A stretch of DNA of 64,000 nt from Ensifer sp. LC163 (GTDB taxonomy: Bacteria; Pseudomonadota; Alphaproteobacteria; Rhizobiales; Rhizobiaceae). A model generated the notes under the pieces. It worked only from the letters and a program-made list of their open reading frames with translations. It did not search any database and was not told the origin of the DNA. Positions 53,771 through 63,479 of this stretch are shown piece by piece. Location: positions 372,001 to 436,000 of the forward strand of contig NZ_MBSS01000023.1 of NCBI RefSeq assembly GCF_001695855.1, read 5' to 3'. Position 1 is the stretch's first letter, and every line of letters starts with the position of its first letter. The translations under genes were made by a program, and so were the position numbers.

Positions 53771-54526
53771 ATGGAGCTTGGCTTCGCCGGCAAAGTCGCG
53801 CTTGTAACCGGTGCAGGATCTGGAATAGGTGCTGCCGTTTCCCGCCAGCTCGGCGCCGAGAGAGCGAAAGTCGTCGTAGCGGATATCAATGGCGACGCCG
53901 CGCGTGCGGTGGCCGCCGAGATCTGTTCGTCCGGCGGAACGGCTTTCCCCTCGGTGGTCGACGTTGCCAAGGCCGGCGAAGTGGAGAAACTGGTCGAGTC
54001 CGTTGTCCGGACACATGGGGGCCTGCATCTGGCGGTCAACAATGCTGGGATCGACGGCGTCCGCAGAGCGACGGCAGACTACCCTCTGGACGACTGGGAC
54101 AAGCTGATAAACGTCAATCTCAACGGCGTATTCTATTGCATGAAGTACGAAATCGCTGCGATGGCGGCGCAAGGGGGCGGCTCCATCGTCAACATGTCGT
54201 CAATTCTGGGCTCCGTCGGCCTGCCGACCGCATCGGCCTATACGGCAGCCAAGCACGGGATTGTCGGCCTGACGAAGGTCGCCGCAATCGAGTATGCAAA
54301 GAGGGGTGTCCGTATCAATGCTGTCGGCCCCGGCTTGATCGAAACGCCATTGTTGTCCGAGCAGTCCGAGCTAGCGAGCAACCGCCGCCTGGACGCGCTT
54401 CAGCCAATGGGTCGACGCGGTACACCGCAAGAAGTTGCAGCGCTCGTCTGTTTTCTCCTGTCCGAACAGGCAAGCTTTATCTCCGGCAGCTACCATCTGG
54501 TGGATGGCGCTTATACCGCTCACTAA
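53771..54526 (+). CDS. Short-chain dehydrogenase/reductase
   Basis: 251 aa from the ATG at 53771 with AAGGA eight bases upstream; an ATG at 53762 is also open. Classical SDR motifs: ALVTGAGSGIGAAVSRQLG, VNNAG, and the catalytic serine, tyrosine and lysine in NMSSILGSVGLPTASAYTAA plus KHG. A C-terminal GSYHLVDGAYTAH completes the fold. Likely NAD(P)-dependent; substrate unknown. Transcribed alone. Confidence 0.9.
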   Translation: MELGFAGKVALVTGAGSGIGAAVSRQLGAERAKVVVADINGDAARAVAAEICSSGGTAFPSVVDVAKAGEVEKLVESVVRTHGGLHLAVNNAGIDGVRRATADYPLDDWDKLINVNLNGVFYCMKYEIAAMAAQGGGSIVNMSSILGSVGLPTASAYTAAKHGIVGLTKVAAIEYAKRGVRINAVGPGLIETPLLSEQSELASNRRLDALQPMGRRGTPQEVAALVCFLLSEQASFISGSYHLVDGAYTAH

Positions 54527-54528
54527 GG

Positions 54529-54565
54529 TATCGCGCAAAAGTTTGCAGCGGTTTTGCGGTCAAGC
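54529..54565. repeat. Rhizobial intergenic repeat (partial copy 2)
   Basis: TATCGCGCAAAAGTTTGCAG then CGGTTTTGCGGTCA repeats the left part of the element at 45616. It follows the SDR stop by 2 bp and may end its transcript. Confidence 0.5.
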
Positions 54566-54607
54566 ACTGGCTGGCGGGTGTACGACGCTTCGGCAATGGC
54601 GCAAACA

Positions 54608-54724
54608 CTAGATTAGCATCATCAGTAACGTGGCGCCGATGATCAACAATGCCGATGCAATTATCGCGGTAATCAGCAGGGTGTCGCGATTGTCGCGGTG
54701 CTCTTCTTCTTCGATATGGCGCAT
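54608..54724 (-). CDS. Small membrane protein (38 aa)
   Basis: Short frame starting MRHIEEEEHRDNRDTLLITA and continuing into one hydrophobic helix to the end. It has an acidic cytoplasmic head and a single C-terminal membrane span. GAGGAAACC precedes the ATG with good spacing. No family is recognised, but layout and ribosome site favour a real gene. Confidence 0.55.
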   Translation of the reverse strand: MRHIEEEEHRDNRDTLLITAIIASALLIIGATLLMMLI

Positions 54725-54986
54725 GCTGGTTTCCTCACGTGTGTGAATAAACGTGGGCTGCATCAACTATGTTGGAAGAAACGGGCGGACGCAATGAAAT
54801 CCGTCGCGGCATGGCAAAACGCGTGATGTCGGCCGTTTCCTTCCGCAGCATGGACACATGATCTTCTCGAATGCAATGTCGAATTTCGCCGCCGAGGCGC
54901 GCATGACCCGCAGATAGCCGGTCTTGTCTTCCGTGAACTATCCCGGCGGCAGCGGACCTGGTTTTGACGCCTATGGCGCGCCGCGA

Positions 54987-55712
54987 TCATGGATCGATAT
55001 CGAGTTCGGGATACCTGCGGAAAATTCCGCTTTCGTTGAAGGCTAACCGTCGCGGCGATGCGAGGTAGGCAGCGATCGTGGGTCTGTTCCTCACCAGCCG
55101 GTGCAGGCGCGCAAGGCCGGGATAGCGGAACTCGTGGTCTGTCATCGCCTTGGGGAAGGCATAGAGCAGCCCTTCGATCATCTGAAACATCGACAGGTCG
55201 ACATAGGTCATGCCGTTGCCGACGAGATGGCCGCCTTGTGCCGGGTTCTGTGTCAGTACGCGTTCGAAGTAGCCGAGGAATTTCGGGAGACGATTCCTGA
55301 CGAATTCGAATGACCGCGCCTTTGCCTCGTCCTTCTGGTCCTCATAGTATTTTGAGGTTGCGATCGGGTGATGCGTGTCGTGCACTTCCGCGACGAAGTC
55401 GGTGATCGTCAGCTGAAGGCCGTTCGCAAACCAGCGCGATGCTTCATCCAATGGGGCAAGGCCAAGCCTCGGGCCGAGATAGAAAAGAATGTTGGCGACG
55501 TGCGAGACGAGTTGGTCGCCGTCCCTGAGAAAGGGAGGTGCGAAGGGAATATGCGCCTCTGACGAGCTATTGATGATCTGCATCATTTCGTCAGTCCCGC
55601 GGTCCGGCTCCCGCGTGACATCGACATAGTCCGAACCGGTCTCTTCCAGCGCCAGGCGTATGAATTCACCGCGACCCTGGATGCCATCCCAGTAGTAAAG
55701 TTCAAATGCCAT
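54987..55712 (-). CDS. Glutathione S-transferase family protein
   Basis: 241 aa from the ATG at 55712 (GGGAGGTGGC upstream). The N-terminal thioredoxin-like domain (FELYYWDGIQGRGEFIRLAL) contains the tyrosine and arginine typical of sigma/alpha-like GSTs. The helical C-terminal domain includes GNGMTYVDLSMFQMIEGLL, the conserved N-capping aspartate region. Cytoplasmic detoxification role likely. Confidence 0.9.
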   Translation of the reverse strand: MAFELYYWDGIQGRGEFIRLALEETGSDYVDVTREPDRGTDEMMQIINSSSEAHIPFAPPFLRDGDQLVSHVANILFYLGPRLGLAPLDEASRWFANGLQLTITDFVAEVHDTHHPIATSKYYEDQKDEAKARSFEFVRNRLPKFLGYFERVLTQNPAQGGHLVGNGMTYVDLSMFQMIEGLLYAFPKAMTDHEFRYPGLARLHRLVRNRPTIAAYLASPRRLAFNESGIFRRYPELDIDP

Positions 55713-56036
55713 GCCACCTCCCGAAGCAATCTGAGCCATCGGATTGCCGTCATATCAAGATGCCGTTCGCGGGCTCGCCAATCGGTCGCGCGATGCGATC
55801 GTTTTCAAACATCGAGCAGAAGTCGTCGCTTGTCTACCACGTCGTCGATAGCGGGAAGTGCTCTGCATTGTCCGGCTGCGGCTCTTTCGACGAACTGCCG
55901 CGGAAAGGGTGTAGCCTTGGTCGTTTTTGGCCCGGCACCATCCGGCACCTGAGGCGGCAATCGACAATGGCTTTGATCCGAGGACGAGCGTGGCCATTTC
56001 GGGTCTCATCACTTGGAACGCCCACCAGGTGCGACG
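55713..56036. other. Intergenic stretch, nothing recognised
   Basis: 324 bp between two minus-strand genes without a supported gene, clear hairpin or repeat. Confidence 0.5.
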
Positions 56037-57200
56037 TCAGGTCGATGCCAGCGCGGGAACTGCGCTCGTGGCTGGCTTCAACCGACCGGTCAGCATCAAG
56101 CTAACGGCGAGGAATGGAATGAGCATGCCCAAGCCGAAACGCATGTCGCTGTGCTCTGCGACGAGCCCGATCATCGGTGGCCCGATCAGAAAGCCGAGGA
56201 GCGCCACGAAAGACAGGATGGCGACGCTCGCCGCCGCTGGCCGGTCCTTTTGGTCGGCAGCGGCCGTGACGGCCAGCGGGAAGCCGACCGAGACGCCGAA
56301 GCCCATCGCGGCGAAGCCGGCGAGTGCGGCCCAGGCCGCGGGGCTTGCCACCACCAGGAGCAAGCCTGCGATGCTCGCCAGTCCGCATGCCCGAGCCACG
56401 GCGATGGGCCCGTAAGTTGCCTTGAGGCGGTCACCGCCAAAACGCCCTGCCGCGACCATGAAGGCGAAGATTGAATAGCCGAAACCGGCAATGGCGCTGG
56501 TGAGCCCGAAGACGTCGCGCAGGTAAACTGCCGACCAGTCGGCCACCGCGCCTTCGGTCATGGTGATGCCGAAAACGAAAAAGCAGATGCCAAGCAACGC
56601 CCGGCCTGGTCGGCGGCGGCTTGTTTGGGTGGTGTTCGCCTGGTGCGCTTCAGCTGCGTGCAGGTCCGGCAGCGCTCTTGCTGCCAACAGGCTGATCGGC
56701 AACATGATCGCCGCTGCGATCAGCACGGCCCATTCCGGCGACACACCGGCGGCGGCAAAACCGATGCCGACCAAGCTGCCGGCCATGATGCCGAGGCTCC
56801 AGAAGCCATGGCATGTGCTCATGATCAACTGGCCGGAGCGCTTCTCGATGGCATCAGCTTCGACGTTGAGGCCGAGCTCCAATGTGGCCAATGCCACCCC
56901 GACGGCGGCGAGCGTAACAAAAAGCGCCTCGATGTTTGGCGCCCATGTCGGCAGCCAAACCAGCCCGAGGAAGACCACAAAGCCATAGAGGATGGTGGCG
57001 CGGCCGCCGATCCAAGCGACGAAGCGTCCGGCGAAAGGCAGAGTGAGCAGGATGCCCGCCGGCATCCCGAGCAGTGCCACCGCCAGTTCCGCCGGTCCGA
57101 GACCGAGCTTTTGTTGAATATCGGGAATGCGCGGCAGCCAGGCGCCAAAAGCGATCGGCTGGAGGAAAAAGATCAGCATGATGAGCCGCTGACTGGTCAT
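56037..57200 (-). CDS. MFS transporter
   Basis: 387 aa from the ATG at 57200; GAGGAG lies eight bases upstream. About 12 hydrophobic segments are visible. The loop between helices 2 and 3 (GRFVAWIGGRATILYGFVVF) is MFS-like and FGLTSAIAGFGYSIFAFMVA starts the second half. It resembles the YbjJ/Bcr-like group of inner-membrane MFS proteins. Direction and substrate of transport cannot be told. Confidence 0.88.
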   Translation of the reverse strand: MTSQRLIMLIFFLQPIAFGAWLPRIPDIQQKLGLGPAELAVALLGMPAGILLTLPFAGRFVAWIGGRATILYGFVVFLGLVWLPTWAPNIEALFVTLAAVGVALATLELGLNVEADAIEKRSGQLIMSTCHGFWSLGIMAGSLVGIGFAAAGVSPEWAVLIAAAIMLPISLLAARALPDLHAAEAHQANTTQTSRRRPGRALLGICFFVFGITMTEGAVADWSAVYLRDVFGLTSAIAGFGYSIFAFMVAAGRFGGDRLKATYGPIAVARACGLASIAGLLLVVASPAAWAALAGFAAMGFGVSVGFPLAVTAAADQKDRPAAASVAILSFVALLGFLIGPPMIGLVAEHSDMRFGLGMLIPFLAVSLMLTGRLKPATSAVPALAST

Positions 57201-57303
57201 GCGCATTGCTCCTCGAAATATCGTGCTGTCAACTTGTCCGCATGCCCGTGTCTTGGGGCAGGGATATCCTTGGGTATTCCGGACCATCGCTGAAAATTAT
57301 TTT

Positions 57304-57314
57304 CACAATTTGTG
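57304..57314. promoter_or_regulatory. Palindrome upstream of the MFS gene
   Basis: CACAATTTGTG is a perfect 11-bp palindrome within TCACAATTTGTGTGA, about 105 bp before the MFS start. It could be a repressor site. No regulator gene adjoins it. Confidence 0.25.
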
Positions 57315-57697
57315 TGATAGACGAGCGCGGCTGTCAACGGGGATACTTCGGTGATGTGTCGAATTTCTATGCAGGACGACGCTGTCTCGCCACCGGAATA
57401 TTAGATTATGCGCAATAAATGCGCCAATCAGCCTTGGAGAGCCAAAGGAAACCGTTAAGCTCTGGCGTGTCGCGGGTCATGGCTACGTGCGCGCACTATG
57501 GCGCGGTTTGTGCGCTTAGGGTGATGTGATGAAAAAAATATACATGGAAGCGGGGCGGACACCATCGTGAGGGGCAGGCCCCGGGATTGATCCGGGCATC
57601 CGTTCTGGCCATTTGACGGCGATGTGTGGCGAGCGTCTCCGCCTCCACCAGGCCAACGCCGACGTCAATGCACATGACGAAGCTCGCGGCGTTCGGT

Positions 57698-57731
57698 GGA
57701 CCGGCCGACTTCAGGCGAAGACGGCCGGTCC
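57698..57731 (-). terminator. Hairpin downstream of galU
   Basis: GGACCGGCCG and CGGCCGGTCC form a perfect 10-bp stem with a 14-nt loop, about 50 bp past the galU stop. No T-run, so intrinsic termination is uncertain. Confidence 0.4.
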
Positions 57732-57781
57732 GAGATCGGCCGGAAGGCCGAATTGCAACGCGCCAAGAACAGGTGGCGCTG

Positions 57782-58684
57782 TCAGGCGATTGCGCGCAAG
57801 GGCGACATCAGCGCATGCATCTCGCCGGAGATCCCCGCTGCAATGTCGGCGCGCGTCATCGCCATATGCAGATTAGCCGCGACGAAGCCGGCAGGATTTC
57901 CGCAGTCGAACGTGCGGCCGCCAAATTCGAAGGCGCGAATTTCCTGGTCTTTCATCAGGGTGATCATGGCGTCGGTCAACTGGATCTCGCCGCCGGCACC
58001 TGGCTCCTGGCGTTCGAGGATGTTGAAGATCTCGGGCTGGAGAATATAGCGCCCGGAAATAAACAGGTTGCTTGGCGCCGTGCCCGGTGCCGGTTTTTCC
58101 ACGAGGCCATCGACCAGAGCGCCCGCAATGGTCTGCTTCAAGGAAACGATGCCGAACTTGTGGGCCTCTTCCGGCAGGCACCGCTCGACCGCCACGACAT
58201 TGCCGCCGTGCCGCTGGTGAAGGCTCGCCATGGATTTGAGGCAGGGCTCGTGATCGACCATCAGCATATCGGGCAGCAGCACGGCGAAAGGTTCGTCGCC
58301 GACGATGTGGCGCGCGGTCCAGACGGCGTGTCCAAGGCCACGGGCCTGTTGCTGGCGCACGAATGAGATGCTTCCGACATCGGGCGTTGCCGTCGCCAGC
58401 CGATCAGCAAGCGGGTTCTTGCCCGCCCGCCGAAGCGTCGCGTCGACCTCGAATGCGTGATCGAAGTAATCCTCGATCGCACCCTTCATGCGGCCGGTGA
58501 CGATGATGACGTGTTCGATGCCTGCGGCAAACGCCTCGCTGACGATGTAATCGAGGATTGGCCGATCGACGATCGGCAGGAGTTCCTTGGGAACGCTTTT
58601 CGTCGCCGGCAGCATTCGCGTACCGAATCCGGCGGCCGGGATGATCGCCTTGCGCACTTTGTTCTGCATGTTCGCGTTTTGCAT
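57782..58684 (-). CDS. galU: UTP-glucose-1-phosphate uridylyltransferase
   Basis: 300 aa from the ATG at 58684, which follows AAGAGGTG. Makes UDP-glucose, the sugar donor for surface polysaccharides. The nucleotide loop AAGFGTRMLPATKSVPKELL is complete, with LVEKPAPGTAPSNLFISGRY later. It is the last gene of a five-gene minus-strand operon, 17 bp after the pyruvyl transferase gene. It is equivalent to ExoN of Sinorhizobium by function, but orthology was not tested. Confidence 0.92.
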   Translation of the reverse strand: MQNANMQNKVRKAIIPAAGFGTRMLPATKSVPKELLPIVDRPILDYIVSEAFAAGIEHVIIVTGRMKGAIEDYFDHAFEVDATLRRAGKNPLADRLATATPDVGSISFVRQQQARGLGHAVWTARHIVGDEPFAVLLPDMLMVDHEPCLKSMASLHQRHGGNVVAVERCLPEEAHKFGIVSLKQTIAGALVDGLVEKPAPGTAPSNLFISGRYILQPEIFNILERQEPGAGGEIQLTDAMITLMKDQEIRAFEFGGRTFDCGNPAGFVAANLHMAMTRADIAAGISGEMHALMSPLRAIA

Positions 58685-58701
58685 GTTCACACCTCTTCGC
58701 T

Positions 58702-59889
58702 TCAAGCAACTCGGGAGATTTTCGCCGGTGGGGATTTGAGGATATCGTGCATCTTGTGCGCGACACCATTTTCAGTGAGGAAACGGTACATTTCGCCGTA
58801 GGTGTGGAACCAGGCACGGTTGTACCTGTCGAAAAGGGCCTGGTCCCAATAGTCCTCGAGGCAGAACTCCGCCTGCCCGAAGATGTCGAAACTGGGGATC
58901 TTGAACGTGTCTGAGAATTCGGCCGTCCGGCTGTCATAGGTGCAGTAGATCGACGGGACCCCGTTCGCCAGCGCCATGAGGTTGCCGTGCAGGCGGTAGC
59001 CGAGCACCAGGTGCTGGGCGCGGATCAGTCGCTCGTAATCGGCAACCACATCGGAATAGAAAAGCCTTTGCCGATAGAGCCGCAGCATGGCTTCATCGAG
59101 ATACCACGATGATGTCCAATGGTCGGCCTTCAGCGCGGCGATTGCTTCGTCGCGCTGCGCCTCGTTTCCCAGAACGAGCTTCTTCTCCTCGACCTCGCCT
59201 TGCGTCAACAATACGGTCTCGAAGCGCCCGGCCATGGTTTTCACCAGGTCTCGGTGGAAGCCGAGATAACGCTCGATGTCCTTGGCGTAGGCGTCGGAGA
59301 CTTCCCGCCTGACGGTGACCCCGACGTTGCGGACCCGTTCCAGCGGTGGCAGCGTGATGCGCAGTTCCGGGTCGTTCAGCCGGAAGGCGGTGGGGCACCC
59401 GACGATCCGGACGTTGCGGATGCCGAGGCCCCAGAGAACTTCGGCCGAATAGGCCCCGCGTACACCGATCGAGGTCGTCGATTCGGACATCAGGTGGAGG
59501 ACGGCGCGCGTATCGTCCGAGAGCCTGATTTTGCCGTCCACCGGCGCCTGTGCGCCGATACCGAAGCCGATGACGGGCAGGCCGAGCGCCGTCAGGACCC
59601 TCGCTGCGGCCTCCCAGTTCATGGCGTCGTGAATGTAATTGGATCCCCGCAGGAATACGTAATCGTATTCCTCCCGAAGACGGTCGATTTCGCGTGGCCT
59701 GAACTCTGATATTTCGAGGACACCGAGCTCTTCGAAACGCAGCAGCTTCAACGACGAGTCGAAGACGAACGCATCACCCATATTGTGGTAGGTGTTGATG
59801 TGAGACTGAATGTCGTGATGTTGATACCAGCGAACGCTGTCATGGGCATAGACTTCGCCGGCGGGGATCATGACCAATATGCGTGCCAA
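58702..59889 (-). CDS. Polysaccharide pyruvyl transferase family protein
   Basis: 395 aa from a TTG at 59889; the ATG at 59871 is the alternative. The PS_pyruv_trans fold is recognised from LPVIGFGIGAQAPVDGKIRL, SIGVRGAYSAEVLWGLGIRN, IVGCPTAF and RAQHLVLGYRLHGNLMALAN followed by GVPSIYCTYDSRT. The family adds pyruvate ketals to polysaccharides in the cytoplasm. It lies between a GT4 glycosyltransferase and galU, supporting a role in an exo- or capsular polysaccharide. Confidence 0.88.
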   Translation of the reverse strand: MARILVMIPAGEVYAHDSVRWYQHHDIQSHINTYHNMGDAFVFDSSLKLLRFEELGVLEISEFRPREIDRLREEYDYVFLRGSNYIHDAMNWEAAARVLTALGLPVIGFGIGAQAPVDGKIRLSDDTRAVLHLMSESTTSIGVRGAYSAEVLWGLGIRNVRIVGCPTAFRLNDPELRITLPPLERVRNVGVTVRREVSDAYAKDIERYLGFHRDLVKTMAGRFETVLLTQGEVEEKKLVLGNEAQRDEAIAALKADHWTSSWYLDEAMLRLYRQRLFYSDVVADYERLIRAQHLVLGYRLHGNLMALANGVPSIYCTYDSRTAEFSDTFKIPSFDIFGQAEFCLEDYWDQALFDRYNRAWFHTYGEMYRFLTENGVAHKMHDILKSPPAKISRVA

Positions 59890-59901
59890 AAGCTTATTCC
59901 G

Positions 59902-61236
59902 TCATTGGAATTGCGATGAGAGGCGCATCTCGACGCGCTGTTCGCGCTGCGCGGCATCATCTTTCGCGTGCAGCAGGCTGCGATAGACGCCGAGGTGTTC
60001 CCGCGCGCAATCCCTGGAGCTGAAGGGACCGCGCATGGTGCTGCGCAAGCGGTCCCAAACCGTGTCGTCGTTCAGGACTTCGACGATCCGGTCCGCAAGG
60101 TGCTGGCCGTTGCCGGCGCGGAAATGCAGGCCATCGGTGCCATCGCGCACTTTCTCGGCCATGCCGCCAATGTCGGAGCAGATGATCGGCCGGCGGTGCA
60201 GCAGCGCTTCCTGGATGACGACCGGTGAGTTCTCCCACCAGATCGATGGAAAGATCACCCAGTCGACGGAGCGCATGAGTTTTGGCAGATCCGCGTTCTG
60301 GTAGCTGCCGTAGAAGCGCACGCGGCGACCGGCTCGCTCGATCAGCTTCTTCATCCGCTCCTGGAATTCGACCGGCTGGCGCTCGAGATTCGCGCCGAAA
60401 ATCATCAGGTAGGCGTCGTCTCCCCAAATTTCATCCGGTACGCGGCCAACGGCATCGATCAGCACGTCGACGCCTTTGAACGGCGTCATCTGACCGAAGA
60501 AGGCGAAACGATTGCGGGGCGCGTCGCTTCGCGCAAGTTCGCGGGCGGGCGTCGCCTCTTCGCCCATGATCCCGTTTTCGATGACATGAATGCGTTGTCG
60601 ATCGATGCCCCACTCGGCGTAGCGCTTGGCGAGAAAGGCGCTCGGCGCAACGAACGCATCGACCATGTCGAGGAGCATGGTGCGCACGAGCGCCTCACGC
60701 CTGAGGAACCTGGATGCTGGAATATCCGGAAAACAGCTGTTGCAGGCCGTCGGCGAAGCCTGTTCGCAAAGTTGGCCCGTCGGCCGCTTCACCATCTGCC
60801 CGTGGTTGTGGCAGATCGGCACGAACTCATGAAGGGTGAGAAGCACGACGGCGTCGGGCAGCGCCGACCGCACCGCATAGAGCGCTTCGAGACCGAAGCC
60901 CAGGACGTGATGGAAATGAATGACATCCGGTTTCACATCGCGCACGAACCGCAGGAGGTCGCGCTCGATCGACAAGACGTCCTCATTCGCCAGGTGAAAA
61001 TGATCATAGGCATCCGTGTGGAACAGCACCTCTTCCTGTGGGAGGCGCGCACTCATCAGCGCGGACGACGCGTGTCTTTGCAGCGGAGGCGATGCCGCCG
61101 CCAGATACACGGATTCGACGTTTGCGATCGCATTCAACCCGCGATGCAGGTTGTGCGAGGCGATCTCCGCCCCACCGAGCGAAAACGAGGGGTGCGCATG
61201 CGAGATAACCAGGACGCGAAGCTTCTGCTCCCTCAT
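59902..61236 (-). CDS. GT4-family glycosyltransferase
   Basis: 444 aa. The acceptor half begins RVLVISHAHPSFSLGGAEIA, with the GGAE motif of the family. The donor half has RFAFFGQMTPFKGVDVLIDA and the EX7E-like segment NSPVVIQEALLHRRPIICSD followed by IGGMAEKV. A retaining GT-B enzyme, probably adding one sugar to a polysaccharide repeat. The C-terminal stop is 12 bp before the next gene, and its start overlaps the preceding gene by 4 bp. Confidence 0.92.
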   Translation of the reverse strand: MREQKLRVLVISHAHPSFSLGGAEIASHNLHRGLNAIANVESVYLAAASPPLQRHASSALMSARLPQEEVLFHTDAYDHFHLANEDVLSIERDLLRFVRDVKPDVIHFHHVLGFGLEALYAVRSALPDAVVLLTLHEFVPICHNHGQMVKRPTGQLCEQASPTACNSCFPDIPASRFLRREALVRTMLLDMVDAFVAPSAFLAKRYAEWGIDRQRIHVIENGIMGEEATPARELARSDAPRNRFAFFGQMTPFKGVDVLIDAVGRVPDEIWGDDAYLMIFGANLERQPVEFQERMKKLIERAGRRVRFYGSYQNADLPKLMRSVDWVIFPSIWWENSPVVIQEALLHRRPIICSDIGGMAEKVRDGTDGLHFRAGNGQHLADRIVEVLNDDTVWDRLRSTMRGPFSSRDCAREHLGVYRSLLHAKDDAAQREQRVEMRLSSQFQ

Positions 61237-63479
61237 GCGGAAATCCTGTCAAACGATGTTTGGTTTTGGTGGCCGCTTCGCCACCGCGACTTGAGTATTT
61301 CCGCATCGATGCGTTCGGCGAGCACGGCAAGCTTGCCGTTTTGCTCTGCCGACGTCGGCTCGTCGCAGCCGAGCAATTGGATCGATGGCAGCAGATAGGC
61401 AGCGATGCCTGCCTGGTTGATCCGCAGACCTATCTCGCAGGCTTTTTGTTTTGAGCCGAGATAGACGCCGCAATCGCGCATCGCGTCCTTCAGGGCCTCA
61501 CGCGGCATGATGCAGCATTCGAGCGAGGCGACGTCGACGCGCGTCAATTGCAGTGCGGCAATCGCCATCAGCGGGTAGCCCGCATAGCGATCGAGCAGCA
61601 TTTGATCGCCGTCCTCGGAGAGCCAGCTTCCCGCCCATTTCACCGAATGATCGTCATAGGCGAGCATCGGCGAAATCACGCTTCCGACGTGGGCCATTCC
61701 GACCGTCGTCAATGCGCCGTACCAACCTTTTCCCGCCGGCACGAGCGACCCCGACATCGTTACGATGGTCTCGCACGAGACCACTTCCGCCCCGACCGCC
61801 ATCAGATCGAAGCGATCCTGCGCTGCGGCTGCGCAGACCAGTCGGACCGAGAGCCCGTAAAACCGTACCAGCTGCCGTAAACGGACGAGATCCCTCTGGA
61901 AGGCGGGCTTGCTGACGACGATCACGAACGGAGCGCAGCACGTCTGCGGATCAAGGGCAAGCAGCGCGAGGAGCGGCCCGACTTCAGCCATGCCGACGGT
62001 GGATCCAACGACGATGGGAACGCCGGCGGTTTCATCGAACACGCCGACGTCGATGATCGTTTCCACGCGCGGTGCAGCGCAGGCCGCCGTAGAGAGGAGC
62101 GGAACGATCTGATGATCGACAATCGCGGGCAGCGCCCAGTTGGCAGCATCAAACAACGACAATTGCTGGAGTGCGGCCCTTCTTGCGGGCATCCGCTTGG
62201 GCGTCAGCGGCAGAAAGGCGCGGCGCCCCTCTCTTAAGGTCAGCTCCAGATAGGGGGTTGCGTCGAGATTGCCGCCAGACAGTCTCGCATGGGCGACAAA
62301 TCCGTGGGCCTGATCGTCGCCGTCGAGTGATGCCCGGAATGCGGCTTGATCGGCGAAGCTTTGCGAAACGTCGAGTCGATCGAGCCGCGTCCACACGTCG
62401 TCGAGCCTGGCCTCCGTGCCGGGTCGCCGCAGTTTGACGGAGGAGACGTGGTGCTCCGGGTCGAGCAGCCAGCCGGAAATCAGCATGTCGCCGTCATCGG
62501 TCTCGAAAACCCGGTCGACGTCCATGCGAACCGGCAATGGGAGGCTTGATACCGTGTCCTTGCCGGTAAAGCCGTTTGCTGCCGAACGCAGGCGCAGCAT
62601 GGCCTCTGGCGTGGCCCGGGCTTCAAGCAGTACGGAGCGGATGTGGTCCGGGATGTCCAGGGCCGCGCTGATCTGCACGCGCGAATGCGCCGGTGTCAGG
62701 TGCCAGCCTCCCCCGGCATTGTATATGATGCCTTTGAGAGTGTCGGCGCGCACTCGTCCGCCCGTTTCCAGTACGGCGATGAAGCCAAGTTCGCCCTCCG
62801 GTATATCAGGTCGGGCAAAACTGGCGACGAAACAATCGGCGACCACCGTTGCACCAGCGAGAATATAGGCCTGGCAACGGCCGGGAACGAACGCGCGGCT
62901 CCAACCCATGATGACGAGGACGCCATCATGGGTCTCTCCGACCAGTTCGATGAAGCCATCGGACGGCTGCAATGCCTTGATCAATGAAAGTCCGGCGGAA
63001 ACCCTGTCGCGGTTCGTCGGCTGCGCCATGAGTTGATCCGCGAGGCGACCGACGGCGGTGACAGTCTCTCCTGCCGCCGTTTGCGCAATGAGGCTTGCTG
63101 CCTCTTCGATCGAAATCTGTCTGGGGGCGACGATGAAACGCTCGCTCATCCTTCCATCGTCAACGTCGATCGTCGAGATGGGCAGCTCGGACTTCGGTTG
63201 CGTCAGGAGCGCCGCGAAGCAGTGTGTTGCTGATGGCGACGGTGCCGACAACGCCCAGTTTGCAACAAAAGCGCCGTCCCGCGCGGACCTTGCGCCATCA
63301 GCCCTGACCGAAACGGCATGGCCCCTGGTGCGCCCGCTGCCGAGGACAAGCACGGTTTCCTGATCGACCCGACTGAAAAGGGCGCGGCCCTTCCCGAAGC
63401 GCAAGGCTGCTCCATCGGTGCGCGAGCCGGTGGGTCTGACGGGCCTTTCGTCGGTCGCTGTCGCCTGCCGCATCATCAT
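61233..63479 (-). CDS. Large surface-polysaccharide protein with degenerate glycosyltransferase-like C terminus
   Basis: 748 aa. The N-terminal ~430 residues show repeated beta-rich units around similar phrases: VLVLGSGRTRGHAVSVRADG, VLVIMGWSRAFVPGRCQAYI and MLISGWLLDPEHHVSSVKLR. The C-terminal ~260 residues resemble a GT-A fold (VSCETIVTMSGSLVPAGKGW; ALTTVGMAHVGSVISPML; AYDDHSVKWAG), like the end of family-2 transferases. The usual DxD metal motif is not visible, so it may be inactive or use another mechanism. Operon with GT4, pyruvyl transferase and galU. Confidence 0.6.
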   Translation of the reverse strand: MMMRQATATDERPVRPTGSRTDGAALRFGKGRALFSRVDQETVLVLGSGRTRGHAVSVRADGARSARDGAFVANWALSAPSPSATHCFAALLTQPKSELPISTIDVDDGRMSERFIVAPRQISIEEAASLIAQTAAGETVTAVGRLADQLMAQPTNRDRVSAGLSLIKALQPSDGFIELVGETHDGVLVIMGWSRAFVPGRCQAYILAGATVVADCFVASFARPDIPEGELGFIAVLETGGRVRADTLKGIIYNAGGGWHLTPAHSRVQISAALDIPDHIRSVLLEARATPEAMLRLRSAANGFTGKDTVSSLPLPVRMDVDRVFETDDGDMLISGWLLDPEHHVSSVKLRRPGTEARLDDVWTRLDRLDVSQSFADQAAFRASLDGDDQAHGFVAHARLSGGNLDATPYLELTLREGRRAFLPLTPKRMPARRAALQQLSLFDAANWALPAIVDHQIVPLLSTAACAAPRVETIIDVGVFDETAGVPIVVGSTVGMAEVGPLLALLALDPQTCCAPFVIVVSKPAFQRDLVRLRQLVRFYGLSVRLVCAAAAQDRFDLMAVGAEVVSCETIVTMSGSLVPAGKGWYGALTTVGMAHVGSVISPMLAYDDHSVKWAGSWLSEDGDQMLLDRYAGYPLMAIAALQLTRVDVASLECCIMPREALKDAMRDCGVYLGSKQKACEIGLRINQAGIAAYLLPSIQLLGCDEPTSAEQNGKLAVLAERIDAEILKSRWRSGHQNQTSFDRISA

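Larger units (their letters stand above)
57201..57781. other. Intergenic region between the MFS gene and the galU operon
   Basis: No supported gene. It contains a short palindrome near 57304 and a 10-bp hairpin at 57698-57731, described separately. Confidence 0.5.
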
